64,000 bases of DNA from Comamonas sp. BIGb0152. GTDB lineage: Bacteria > Pseudomonadota > Gammaproteobacteria > Burkholderiales > Burkholderiaceae_C. The DNA is taken from positions 1-64,000 of the forward strand of contig NZ_JANUDY010000012.1 of NCBI RefSeq assembly GCF_024809975.1, in the 5' to 3' direction. The translations under genes and the position numbers were made by a program. The notes beneath the pieces were generated by a model that saw nothing but the letters and a program-made list of their open reading frames with translations, had not been told where the DNA came from and made no database searches. Positions 43,147 to 51,241 of this stretch are shown in pieces. How positions within the stretch are numbered: the stretch's first letter is position 1; each line of letters opens with the position of its first letter.

Positions 43147-44031
43147 ATGCCTCATCACACGCCCCATGCCGGCGTCGTCCTGGTGGTCGACGATGCCATC
43201 GAGACCCTCGGCTTTCTCTGCGAAGCGCTGAGCCAGCAGGACTACACCGTGCTGGTGGCCCGCAACGCCGTCGAGGCGCTGGAGCGGCTGGACATGGCCA
43301 CCCCGGATGCCGTGCTGCTGGACTGTGTCATGCCCGGCGAGAGCGGCTTCTGGCTGTGCCGCAAGATCAAGGCCCACCCGGCCTGGGCCCATGTGCCGGT
43401 CATCTTCATGACCGGGCTGTCCGAGACCGACCATATCGTCGAGGGCTTTGCCTGCGGCGGGGTGGACTATGTCGTCAAACCCTTGAAGCTGCCCGAGGTG
43501 CTGGCGCGCCTGGCCCGCCATATGCACAACGCCCATGTGGGCCGCATGGCCCAGGCGGCGGTGGATGTGGGCGGCATGGGGGTGGTGGTGCTGGACCGCC
43601 AGGGCCGCATCGCCTGGCGCTCACCCCAGGCGGCGCTGTGGCTGGAGCAGGCCTTTGGCGCTGCCCCGCCTGCCGCAGCGGCCTGGCTGCAATCGGCCCG
43701 CGACCAGACCGCCCAGCAGGCGCTGGGGCAAGCCAGCCTGCTGGCCCAGGATGTTGGCGAGGTGGGCATTGGCGAGCGCATGCTGGTGCTGCGCCTGGGC
43801 CATGAAGGCCTGCGCGCCAGCACCCAGCGCCTGCAGGATGCGGCACTGACCCCGCGCGAGACGGAGGTGCTGGGCTGGCTGGCCAAGGGCAAGACCAACC
43901 GCGACATTGCCCAGATCCTGGGCATGAGCCCGCGCACCGTCAACAAGCACCTGGAGCATGTGTTTGAAAAGCTGGGCGTGGAGACGCGGGCAGCGGCGGC
44001 GGCCATCGCCAGCGGCTCGTTCACGGCGTAA
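43147..44031 (+). CDS. LuxR-type response regulator, partner of the permease-kinase
   Basis: The 294-residue protein has an N-terminal receiver (VLVVDDAIETLGFL; phospho-Asp59 in VLLDCVMPG; Lys in YVVKPLKL), a variable middle segment with a PAS-like stretch (GMGVVVLDRQGRIAWRSPQAALWL), and a LuxR helix-turn-helix at about 233-285 (LTPRETEVLGWLAKGKTNRDIAQILGMSPRTVNKHLEHVFEKL). It starts 3 bp after the kinase stop, so it is surely its partner. It likely activates the divergent amide operon by binding the palindromes upstream of urtA. Confidence 0.9.
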   Translation: MPHHTPHAGVVLVVDDAIETLGFLCEALSQQDYTVLVARNAVEALERLDMATPDAVLLDCVMPGESGFWLCRKIKAHPAWAHVPVIFMTGLSETDHIVEGFACGGVDYVVKPLKLPEVLARLARHMHNAHVGRMAQAAVDVGGMGVVVLDRQGRIAWRSPQAALWLEQAFGAAPPAAAAWLQSARDQTAQQALGQASLLAQDVGEVGIGERMLVLRLGHEGLRASTQRLQDAALTPRETEVLGWLAKGKTNRDIAQILGMSPRTVNKHLEHVFEKLGVETRAAAAAIASGSFTA

Positions 44032-44365
44032 GCTGGGTGAAAGCCATAGGAAAGCTATGGACATTGCGGGGCTTGGCGGCCCTGGTTGCGGCCCGAACGG
44101 CTTGCGCCAACGCAAATAACTGTCCATTTCAGCGCTAGGCCACCTACCATTCCGACATTGCTTAACAACATTTCGACTATCAATATTGATAGCATCTATG
44201 ACAGCCCAGGTTTGCCCCGGGCTGGCATTTGGCTTTAAGTTCTCGAAAAGCATCACCGACAAAACCCGGAAACACGCTGGAAAAACAAGGGTTTACCTTA
44301 GAAAAAACCGAAGCCTGATCTCGTTAGGATGGCAGTCTTTTTCCCCTTCAAAGAGACAAGCCGTT
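44032..44365. promoter_or_regulatory. Intergenic region with a 16-bp perfect palindrome before the Bug gene
   Basis: CTATCAATATTGATAG (44177-44192) is a perfect palindrome in an AT-rich stretch 174 bp before the Bug protein start, a candidate operator. A hairpin CCATAG/CTATGG (44044-44060) lies 13 bp past the response regulator stop and may be a weak terminator. A second small stem TTGCG/CGCAA is at 44102-44115. No gene is supported in these 334 bp. Confidence 0.45.
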
Positions 44366-45352
44366 ATGAACAAGATGATGCAATGGAGCGCACTGGCCCT
44401 GGCGGCCGCCACCGCCACTGGCGCCTATGCCGACGCCTCCTACCCCAACAAGCCCATCACCATCGTCGTGCCCTTCACCGCAGGTGGCCCTACCGACCGC
44501 GTGGCACGCGATCTGGCCGAAGCGCTGCGCAAGCCCCTGAATGGCGTGACCGTGGTCATCGACAACGCCGACGGCGCTGGCAGCACCATCGGCATGGCCA
44601 AGGCGGCACGCGCCAAGCCCGACGGCTACACCCTGCTGCTCAACCACATTGGCGTGGCCACGGCCCCCATCCTGTACCGCAAGCTGTCCTTTGATGTGAC
44701 CAAGGACTTCGAGTACCTGGGCATCATCAACGACGTGCCGATGACCCTGATCGGCAAGCCCACCCTGGCGCCGAACAACTACAAGGAACTGGCCGCCTAC
44801 CTGAACAAGGAAAAGGACAAGGTCAACCTGGCCAATGCCGGTATTGGTTCTGCCTCGCACCTCTGCGGCCTGCTGCTGCAAAGCACCTTGAAGATCCCGC
44901 TGACCGCCGTGCCTTACAAGGGCGCCGCACCGGCGATTGCCGATCTGATGGGCAACCAGGTCGATGTGCTCTGCGACCAGACCACCAACACCACCGGCCA
45001 GATTGAGGGCAAGAAGGTCAAGGCCTATGCCGTGACCACCAACAAGCGCCTGACCACCCCTTCGCTCAAGGACCTGCCGACTTTGCAAGAAGAAGGCCTC
45101 AAGGGCTTTGAAGTGACGATCTGGCACGGTCTGTACGCCCCCAAGGGCACGCCGGCCGACATCCTGAAGAAGGTCAACGACGCGTTGAAGGTGGCCTTGA
45201 AGGACCCCGAGTTCATCAAGAAGTCGGAGAACCTGAGCGCCGTGGTCGCCACCGACCAGCGCATCACGCCCGAAGGCCACAAGGCCTTTGTGCAGGCCGA
45301 AATCGCCAAGTGGACGCCGATCATCAAGGCCGCCGGCACCTTCGCCGACTGA
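44366..45352 (+). CDS. Bug/TctC-family periplasmic binding protein
   Basis: The 328-residue protein has a signal peptide (MQWSALALAAATATGAYA) and the Bug family pattern: SYPNKPITIVVPFTAGGPTDRVARDLAEAL, GAGSTIGMAKAARAKPDGYTLLLNHIG, VPYKGAAPAIADLMGNQVDVLCD, WHGLYAPKGTP. Such proteins capture small carboxylates for tripartite tricarboxylate (TctABC) or other carriers. No TctA/TctB genes are adjacent, as is common for Bug proteins in Comamonadaceae. It is a single-gene unit with a strong terminator. Confidence 0.9.
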   Translation: MNKMMQWSALALAAATATGAYADASYPNKPITIVVPFTAGGPTDRVARDLAEALRKPLNGVTVVIDNADGAGSTIGMAKAARAKPDGYTLLLNHIGVATAPILYRKLSFDVTKDFEYLGIINDVPMTLIGKPTLAPNNYKELAAYLNKEKDKVNLANAGIGSASHLCGLLLQSTLKIPLTAVPYKGAAPAIADLMGNQVDVLCDQTTNTTGQIEGKKVKAYAVTTNKRLTTPSLKDLPTLQEEGLKGFEVTIWHGLYAPKGTPADILKKVNDALKVALKDPEFIKKSENLSAVVATDQRITPEGHKAFVQAEIAKWTPIIKAAGTFAD

Positions 45353-45367
45353 CCAACGCCTGCATGC

Positions 45368-45396
45368 AAAAAAGACTGCCTCGGCAGTCTTTTTTT
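45368..45396. terminator. Bidirectional terminator between the Bug gene and DUF1840
   Basis: AAAAAAGACTGCC (45368-45380) pairs perfectly with GGCAGTCTTTTTTT (45383-45396); loop TC. There is a T run on both strands, so it serves both converging genes. Confidence 0.95.
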
Positions 45397-45424
45397 CGTC
45401 TTGGCGCGGGGGAGTTAGCGCGTC

Positions 45425-45760
45425 TCAGGCACCCCAGACCACATCGGCCTGCTCGGCCGCACTGCGGCGCAGCATCTCGATAAAAGGCACGGCCCGCTGC
45501 TTGAGGCCAACGCTGGGCTTCACATCCTGGCCGTCGGCGTCTTCGGGGTCCTTGTCCAGATCCTGGGCGCTGTCAGCCTGGGCGCGTTCGTCCTCGGCAG
45601 CCACGGCCGCCTGCAGCGCAGCAATGGCCTGGGGGATTTGCGCAGTGGTGATGATGCCGCGCGGCGAGGCATCCTTGCCGATGATCTGCAGCACCTTGCG
45701 GGCATCGGGCTCCAGCATGATCATGTCCGCAGTCGCCTGCGATTTGAATTTGAATAGCAC
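45425..45760 (-). CDS. DUF1840 protein
   Basis: The 111-residue cytosolic protein matches the DUF1840 pattern: MLFKFKSQATADMIMLEPDARKVLQIIGKDASPRGIITTAQIPQAIAALQAAV, an acidic linker, then VGLKQRAVPFIEMLRRSAAEQADVVWG. The function of the family is unknown; it is widespread in Burkholderiales. It lies 12 bp after the cyclopropane fatty acid synthase gene, so both are one transcript ending at the terminator. Confidence 0.88.
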   Translation of the reverse strand: MLFKFKSQATADMIMLEPDARKVLQIIGKDASPRGIITTAQIPQAIAALQAAVAAEDERAQADSAQDLDKDPEDADGQDVKPSVGLKQRAVPFIEMLRRSAAEQADVVWGA

Positions 45761-45772
45761 GGCTGTCTCTCC

Positions 45773-47038
45773 TTATCGATACATATAGTCCCGGGTGAAG
45801 GGATAGTGTGATTGTGCACCAGGCATGCTGCCTGTCGTCATCGATCCATCGGGCATGACAGCCAGCATCTGGTGCAAGGCCACCCAGCCATGCTCAAAGC
45901 CCGTGGCGCAGCCGGCCAGGTAGAGGCGGTAGGCGCGCAAGGTCTTGGCCGCCTGCGCGGGCTCGCCCTTTTGCGCCAGGATGGCGAGTGCCTCGTCCAG
46001 TTGCGCCTCCAGCGCATCGGACCAGGCCCACAGGGTTTTGGCGTAATGGGGGCGCAGGTTGTCGGTATCGACCATCTCCCAGCCTGCATGGGCCATCTCC
46101 TGCAGCACGGCGCTGACATGGATCAGCTCGCCCCCCGGGAAGATGTACTTTTCTATGAAATCGCCCATGCCGGCACCCAGCTGCTCGTTGTCGGTGCCGC
46201 CGGCGGTGATGCCATGGTTCATCAGCAGGCCACCCGGCTTGATCAGGCGCTTGAGCACCGTGAAGTACTCCTGCATATGGGCACGGCCCACATGCTCGAA
46301 CATGCCGACCGAGGCCAGCTTGTCAAAGGGCTGGTCCACCTGCAAATGGCGGTAGTCGCTCAGCAGCATCTGAACCCGGCCCTGCAGGCCTTTCTCCTCA
46401 ATCAGCCGGTTGACATGGGCATGCTGGTTTTTCGACAAGGTGATGCCCGTGCCCTGCACGCCATAGTGCTCGGCCGCCCACAGCAGCAGGCCGCCCCAGC
46501 CCGCGCCCACATCCAAAAAGCGCTCGCCGGGTTGCAGCTGCAGCTTGCGGCAGATCAGGTCAAGCTTGGCCTCTTGCGCCTGGGCCAGGCTGAGCGCGGG
46601 CTGGGCATAGTAGGCGCAGGAATAGACGCGGCGCGGGTCCAGCCACAGGCCGTAAAACTCGTCCGAGACGTCGTAGTGGAACTGGATCTGCTCGGAATCT
46701 TTTGTCAAGGTGTGCAGCGCCGCCGAGCGCGAGCGTGCCAGCATCCGGCTCCACCAGGTGGAGCGCGCCGCCACCGGGTCTGCGGGCACCAGTGCCGCGG
46801 CTGCGGCCATGGCATCGCGCATGCTGCCATCGATCTCCACATGGCCTTCGACAATGGCTGCGCCGACCACGCCGATATCCCCGGCCGCCAGCGCGGCCAG
46901 CGCTGCCGTATTGCGGCAATGGATGCGTATTTGCGCCTGGTCGGGTGGGCCGATCCATCCGCCCTGGGGCATCGCGATGGCCATGGACACTGGCAAACCC
47001 GCCAGCTTCTCTTCCAGCTTGGACTGCAGGATATTCAT
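45773..47038 (-). CDS. cfa: Cyclopropane-fatty-acyl-phospholipid synthase
   Basis: The 421-residue SAM-dependent enzyme has an N-terminal helical lipid-binding domain, then QIQFHYDVSDEFYGLWLD, the SAM motif FLDVGAGWGGLL, GITLSKNQHAHVN, SVGMFEHVG and YIFPGGELIHVS, all characteristic of the Cfa/MmaA family. It adds a methylene bridge to unsaturated acyl chains of membrane lipids, a stationary-phase and acid-stress response. The ATG at 47038 is chosen over 47092 because MNILQSKLEEKL is the family's usual opening. Confidence 0.93.
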   Translation of the reverse strand: MNILQSKLEEKLAGLPVSMAIAMPQGGWIGPPDQAQIRIHCRNTAALAALAAGDIGVVGAAIVEGHVEIDGSMRDAMAAAAALVPADPVAARSTWWSRMLARSRSAALHTLTKDSEQIQFHYDVSDEFYGLWLDPRRVYSCAYYAQPALSLAQAQEAKLDLICRKLQLQPGERFLDVGAGWGGLLLWAAEHYGVQGTGITLSKNQHAHVNRLIEEKGLQGRVQMLLSDYRHLQVDQPFDKLASVGMFEHVGRAHMQEYFTVLKRLIKPGGLLMNHGITAGGTDNEQLGAGMGDFIEKYIFPGGELIHVSAVLQEMAHAGWEMVDTDNLRPHYAKTLWAWSDALEAQLDEALAILAQKGEPAQAAKTLRAYRLYLAGCATGFEHGWVALHQMLAVMPDGSMTTGSMPGAQSHYPFTRDYMYR

Positions 47039-47164
47039 AGCAGTTATTGTGGTGTGCCGGTCGTCGCCGTCAATGGCATTTGTCCGACACACCTACTGAC
47101 AGCATATGTATAAAAGATACAGCAAGCAGTCCCGCTCGCGTGGGCCTAGCATTGCTGAGCAACC

Positions 47165-47719
47165 ATGACACCATCCTTGCCCTCTACCCCCTCGCAACCC
47201 GCAGCCCTACTGGCTTTGCCTGCGCTGCAGGCCCGCTACCCGGACCATGGCTGGGTGGTGCTGCAGGCCGATCCGGATGCCAGCCAGGTCTGGCGCTTTG
47301 CGCGGGAAACCACGTCACCTATTCGACACCACCTGCCCCTGGGCTATGGCCAATTGGCAACACAGTACCTGCGCCGCCCGCCGGTGACCGCCGGCCATGT
47401 GGAACAGGTGATTGAGTTGGTGGAAGACCAGATCATGCCGCTGACCCGCAGCTGGCCAGCGGCGGGGCCCAGCTTGGGCCTGCTGTGCAGCGCGCCCGAC
47501 ATGGCGGCGCTCATCGCGCAGCTGCCCGATCCGCAGGCCGCCTTGCAGCACACGGACACCATCGAGCAGCTCTTTAACCGCTATGCCAACCACATGATGG
47601 GCGGCGGCCACAGCGGCCTGCAGCTGTCGCCAGCGCAAGCCGCTTTGCTGATCCTGCTGCGCGAATGCCTGCACCACTGGGGCTGCGAACAGGTGGCGCT
47701 ACAGGTTGCAGCGCCCTAG
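47165..47719 (+). CDS. Conserved-looking hypothetical protein
   Basis: The 184-residue cytosolic protein has no signal peptide or membrane segment. It begins MTPSLPSTPSQP and contains a Trp/Arg-rich block (DASQVWRFARETTSPI), a helical middle and a His/Gly-rich C-terminal part (NHMMGGGHSGLQLSPAQAALLILLRECLHHWGCEQ). Codon use fits its neighbours and its stop is 4 bp from the converging peptidase end. I do not recognise the family. Confidence 0.5.
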   Translation: MTPSLPSTPSQPAALLALPALQARYPDHGWVVLQADPDASQVWRFARETTSPIRHHLPLGYGQLATQYLRRPPVTAGHVEQVIELVEDQIMPLTRSWPAAGPSLGLLCSAPDMAALIAQLPDPQAALQHTDTIEQLFNRYANHMMGGGHSGLQLSPAQAALLILLRECLHHWGCEQVALQVAAP

Positions 47720-47722
47720 CCA

Positions 47723-48832
47723 TCAGCGTGCTTCGCTGCCGAGCCCATCCACGGTCTGGAACAGCACCTGCCGTGCCTGGCTGATGATCTGCCCCTTCCA
47801 GGCCAGGCTCTCGTCATAAAAGGCCTCGCGCATCTGCTGGTGGATAGCAGCCTGCTGGGCAGCCGGCGCCTCGGGGTGCTGGTGCAACCAGTGGTCGGCG
47901 CGCAAGGCATCCAAGGTGGCATGCACCGGCAGCACGCCGTACTCCAGCGCCATGCCGGTAAAGGCCGCCTGCGGGCATTCCTGCGCCACGCTGTTCCACA
48001 GCAAACCCGTCAGCGGCGGCGATGAGGAGCTGCCGTCATCGATGGAGGTGACCGGCGTGGCGCCAGCGCCATCCCACCAGCGGCGCGCCCGCGCCAGCAT
48101 GGCCGCATCGCCGGGCGGGCCGGTGAAGATGCGCTCGCCATAGCCATTGGGGCCCAGGCCGGTGTGGACATCGATCCAGGCAATCTGGCGCGCCTGGCTG
48201 CCATGCTGGCGCAGCACCTGGCGCAGGGTCTGGTTGCTCCAGGTGGGGGCCTGGCCACCAAAGAACACCCCTTGCGGATGGCGGTACTGGCCCTGGGCGA
48301 CAGCCGCCTGCCAGGCCTTCAAGCCATGGGCCGCGATAAAGGCCTGCATCGCCTGCTCGGCCTCGGGGCCCGGCGGCCACTGCGCGGGCACGATCACCTC
48401 GTGCAGCTGGTCATAGGCCGCGTTGCCCGGCAGCGGCTGGGAGAAATCGACAAAGTTGCGGTTCAGGTCCACGTTCTCTTGGGTGACACGCCGGCCGTAG
48501 GAGAAGCCATGGGGATTGAGCGCATGCACATAGAGGACGGCCACACCAGCGCTGCGCGCCTTGTCCAGCCACTCGGCATCGCGCAGCGCATGCACCTGCA
48601 CGCCGCTGCCGCAGTAGCCTTCGATGCCATGGCAGGCGCTGCTGAGGATCAGCAGCTTGTCGGCATCGGCCGGGCCATCACGGGCCACATCCATGGCCAG
48701 TGCTTCGCCGTCCACGCCTGCCAAAGGATGGGCTTGCGACTGCAATGCCATGCCTGCCGATGCGGCGGCCTCCAAAAACTGCTGGCGGGCTTGCGCGTAA
48801 CTGCGCGAAAAGGCTTGTTCCACAGCGCTCAT
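47723..48832 (-). CDS. M14-family metallopeptidase, DUF2817 type
   Basis: The 369-residue enzyme resembles zinc carboxypeptidase-like DUF2817 proteins: SACHGIEGYCGSGVQ (zinc His and Glu), YVHALNPHGFSYGRRVTQENVDLNRNF, and IAWIDVHTGLGPNGYGERIF (zinc His), with a catalytic-type Glu later in MALEYGVLP. It is probably cytosolic as no signal is seen. It would cleave a peptide or amino-acid conjugate. Its ATG overlaps the stop of the molybdopterin oxidoreductase (ATGA), so the two are translationally coupled. Confidence 0.85.
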   Translation of the reverse strand: MSAVEQAFSRSYAQARQQFLEAAASAGMALQSQAHPLAGVDGEALAMDVARDGPADADKLLILSSACHGIEGYCGSGVQVHALRDAEWLDKARSAGVAVLYVHALNPHGFSYGRRVTQENVDLNRNFVDFSQPLPGNAAYDQLHEVIVPAQWPPGPEAEQAMQAFIAAHGLKAWQAAVAQGQYRHPQGVFFGGQAPTWSNQTLRQVLRQHGSQARQIAWIDVHTGLGPNGYGERIFTGPPGDAAMLARARRWWDGAGATPVTSIDDGSSSSPPLTGLLWNSVAQECPQAAFTGMALEYGVLPVHATLDALRADHWLHQHPEAPAAQQAAIHQQMREAFYDESLAWKGQIISQARQVLFQTVDGLGSEAR

Positions 48833-50922
48833 GCGGCGATTCCTCCGTTGGTGATCTCTGCTGGGGCCATGCGCTCAACCTGCACCGCACAGTCGTAAAA
48901 GGACGGTGCGCGTCCGATATCGGTCAGCTGCTGGTGGGTCAGCTCATTGACATTGGTGCCATTGGGCCCATCCTTGCGCCACCAAATGCCCAGCCCCACC
49001 ACCACGCCGGGCCGGGCGCGGCCATTGATGCTGGCATGGCAGACATGCTCGCCCCGGCTGTTGAAGACGCGCACCATGTCGCCATCGGCAATCTCGCGGC
49101 TTTGGGCATCGCTGGGGTGCATCTCCAGCATCGGTCGCACCTCGGCACTGCGCAGCTGGCGCACGTTGACGAAGGTGGAGTTCAAAAAATTGCGCGCCGG
49201 CGGCGAGATCATCGCCAGCGGGTGGCTGGCCGTAGGCAGCTCATGGTTGGGCAGGTAGTCGGGCAAGGGGTTGATGCCCAGGGCCTCAAGCGCCGCGCTG
49301 TGGAACTCGCACTTGCCCGAAGGCGTCGCAAAACCGCCGTCGGCAAAAGGGGCGTCGGGCAGGTCTTGTGCGACAAAGCCCTGGTCCAGCAGCTGCTCGA
49401 AAGGGATGCGCGTGGGGTCCACCGCCTGGCGGCACAACGCCTCGTCGCTGTCGGCAAAATGCGGCGCGGCAAAGGCGCTGTCGTAGCGCGCCATTTGGGC
49501 GGCCAGGTCGCGAAAGATCTGCGCATTGCTGCGCGCCTGGCCCAGCGGCGCAATCGCCGGGCGGTTGAGCAGCACATCGGTGTGGCCGTAGCTGGTGTGG
49601 ATGTCCCAGTGCTCCAGCTGGCTGGTGGCGGGCAGCACATAGTCGGCGTAGTCCGCCGTATCCGTCATGAAGTGCTCCAGCACGACGGTGAACAGGTCCT
49701 CGCGGGCAAAGCCTTGCACCACCTTGGCCGAATCGGGCGCAACGGCTACCGGGTTGCTGTTGTAGCAGATGAGCGCGGCGATCTGCGGGCCAAACTCGGC
49801 ACTGGCGGGCTTGAGCAGCGCATCGCCAATGGTGCTCATGTTGACGGTGCGGGGCTGGCGCGCGCCCAGCAGTGCCGGCATTTGCAGCGCGCCCCGGCGT
49901 GCCGGTGCCGACGAGGAGCTGGACAGCAGCAGGCCGCCCGCGCGGTGGCGCCAGGCGCCGGTGAGCGCTGGCAGGCAGGCGACGGCGCGCACGGCATTGC
50001 CGCCGCCACGTGTGCGCTGCATGCCGTAATTGAGGCGAATGGCGGCCAACTCGGTGCTGCCGTAATCACGCGCCAGGCTGCGGATCTGCTCCGCATCAAT
50101 GCCGCAAACCTGGGCGGCGCGCTCGGGCGGCCACTGCAGTGCCCGCGCTTTCAGGTCGTCCCAGCCCAAGGTGTGCTGGGCGATGTAGTCGTGGTCGAGC
50201 CAGTCGTGGGCGATCAGCTCATGCATCAGCGCCAGCGCCAACGCCGCATCGGTGCCGGGCAGCAGCTGCAGGTGTTCATGGCATTTGTCGGCGGTCTCGC
50301 TCTTGCGCGGATCGATGCAGACCAGCTTGGCGCCATGGCGCTTGGCCTCCATCGCATAACGCCAGAAATGCAGGTTGCTGCCAATGCTGTTGCTGCCCCA
50401 GATCAGGATCAGCCGGCTCTCGGCAAAAAACTGCACCCGCATGCCCAGCTTGCCGCCATAGGTGTGGAGCAGCGCTTCAGACCCCGCGCTGGCGCAAATG
50501 GTGCGGTCCAGCAGCGAGGCGCCCAGCTGGTGGAAAAAGCGCCGGTCCATGCTCTCGCCCTGCACCAGGCCCATGGTGCCGGCATAGCTGTAGGGCAGGA
50601 TGGCCTGCGGATCGGTCTGGGCAATGCCGTGCAGCCGGGCGCTGATATCGGCCAGCGCCTCGTCCCAGCTCACCGCTTCAAACTGGCCCGATCCCTTGGG
50701 GCCCACCCGCTTCATCGGCTGCAGCACGCGGTCGGCATGGTAGCTGCGCTCGGTGTATTTGCTGACCTTGGCGCAGAGCACGCCGCCAGTGTGCGCGTGC
50801 AGCGGGTTGCCGCTGACCTTGGTGGCTACGCCATCGACCACCGTGGTGACCAGCGAGCAGGTGTCGGGGCAGTCATGGGGGCAGGCCCCCAAAACGGTGG
50901 TGGCGGCGGCGGTGGTGGTCAT
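48829..50922 (-). CDS. Molybdopterin-dependent oxidoreductase, formate dehydrogenase-like family
   Basis: The 697-residue enzyme of the DMSO reductase superfamily has a 4Fe-4S cluster motif near the N-terminus (CPHDCPDTCSL then GGVLCAKV), molybdopterin-binding blocks (GTMGLVQGESMDRRFFHQLGASLLDRTICASAG; IWGSNSIGSNLHFW; CIDPRKSETADK), and the C-terminal dinucleotide-binding domain (MLEMHPSDAQSREIADGDMVRVFNSRG). No Tat signal is seen, so it is likely cytosolic. The substrate is unknown; this subgroup is often annotated only as molybdopterin oxidoreductase. ATG 50979 is an alternative start adding 19 residues. Coupled downstream to the M14 peptidase. Confidence 0.86.
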   Translation of the reverse strand: MTTTAAATTVLGACPHDCPDTCSLVTTVVDGVATKVSGNPLHAHTGGVLCAKVSKYTERSYHADRVLQPMKRVGPKGSGQFEAVSWDEALADISARLHGIAQTDPQAILPYSYAGTMGLVQGESMDRRFFHQLGASLLDRTICASAGSEALLHTYGGKLGMRVQFFAESRLILIWGSNSIGSNLHFWRYAMEAKRHGAKLVCIDPRKSETADKCHEHLQLLPGTDAALALALMHELIAHDWLDHDYIAQHTLGWDDLKARALQWPPERAAQVCGIDAEQIRSLARDYGSTELAAIRLNYGMQRTRGGGNAVRAVACLPALTGAWRHRAGGLLLSSSSSAPARRGALQMPALLGARQPRTVNMSTIGDALLKPASAEFGPQIAALICYNSNPVAVAPDSAKVVQGFAREDLFTVVLEHFMTDTADYADYVLPATSQLEHWDIHTSYGHTDVLLNRPAIAPLGQARSNAQIFRDLAAQMARYDSAFAAPHFADSDEALCRQAVDPTRIPFEQLLDQGFVAQDLPDAPFADGGFATPSGKCEFHSAALEALGINPLPDYLPNHELPTASHPLAMISPPARNFLNSTFVNVRQLRSAEVRPMLEMHPSDAQSREIADGDMVRVFNSRGEHVCHASINGRARPGVVVGLGIWWRKDGPNGTNVNELTHQQLTDIGRAPSFYDCAVQVERMAPAEITNGGIAA

Positions 50923-51041
50923 GGCAGTGGCAGGCGCGGGGTTGGGCGCCAATTCGGGGGGAAATGTTGTTCCGCACATGGTAGCGCCAGATGGCAGGGG
51001 CTGGCGTCGCCTGCAGCACGTTCCTGAGTGCGGCCCAGGCG

Positions 51042-51086
51042 CAAGGGATGCTCTGCACAACCTTCGCCCCAAGGGGATGGACGCGC
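51042..51086. repeat. Diverged end of the MITE-like element
   Basis: CAAGGGATGCTCTGCACAACC followed by a TTCGCCCC...GGGATGGACGCG stretch aligns with the left end of the 80-246 element (CTAGGGATCCTCTGCATAACC...), roughly three quarters identical over about 45 bases by eye. No clear matching right end was found, so it is read as a truncated relic between the oxidoreductase and M20 genes. Confidence 0.4.
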
Positions 51087-51241
51087 TACACAGCGTCCCC
51101 AGGGTTATTCCCAGGGCATTTCGGCGCAGACCTGCCCTGCTTTGCTGCACCATAGAGGGCTTGGCATGCCGCCCGCCAACGCCTTGGCCCCCAGCGCGCG
51201 CCGCCAGACAGATACACCCCATGTAGCCAACAGGATTTTCC

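Noticed and set aside
48700-51027. Long plus-strand frame opposite the molybdopterin oxidoreductase
   Set aside because: Shadow; the minus strand has the Fe-S and molybdopterin motifs.
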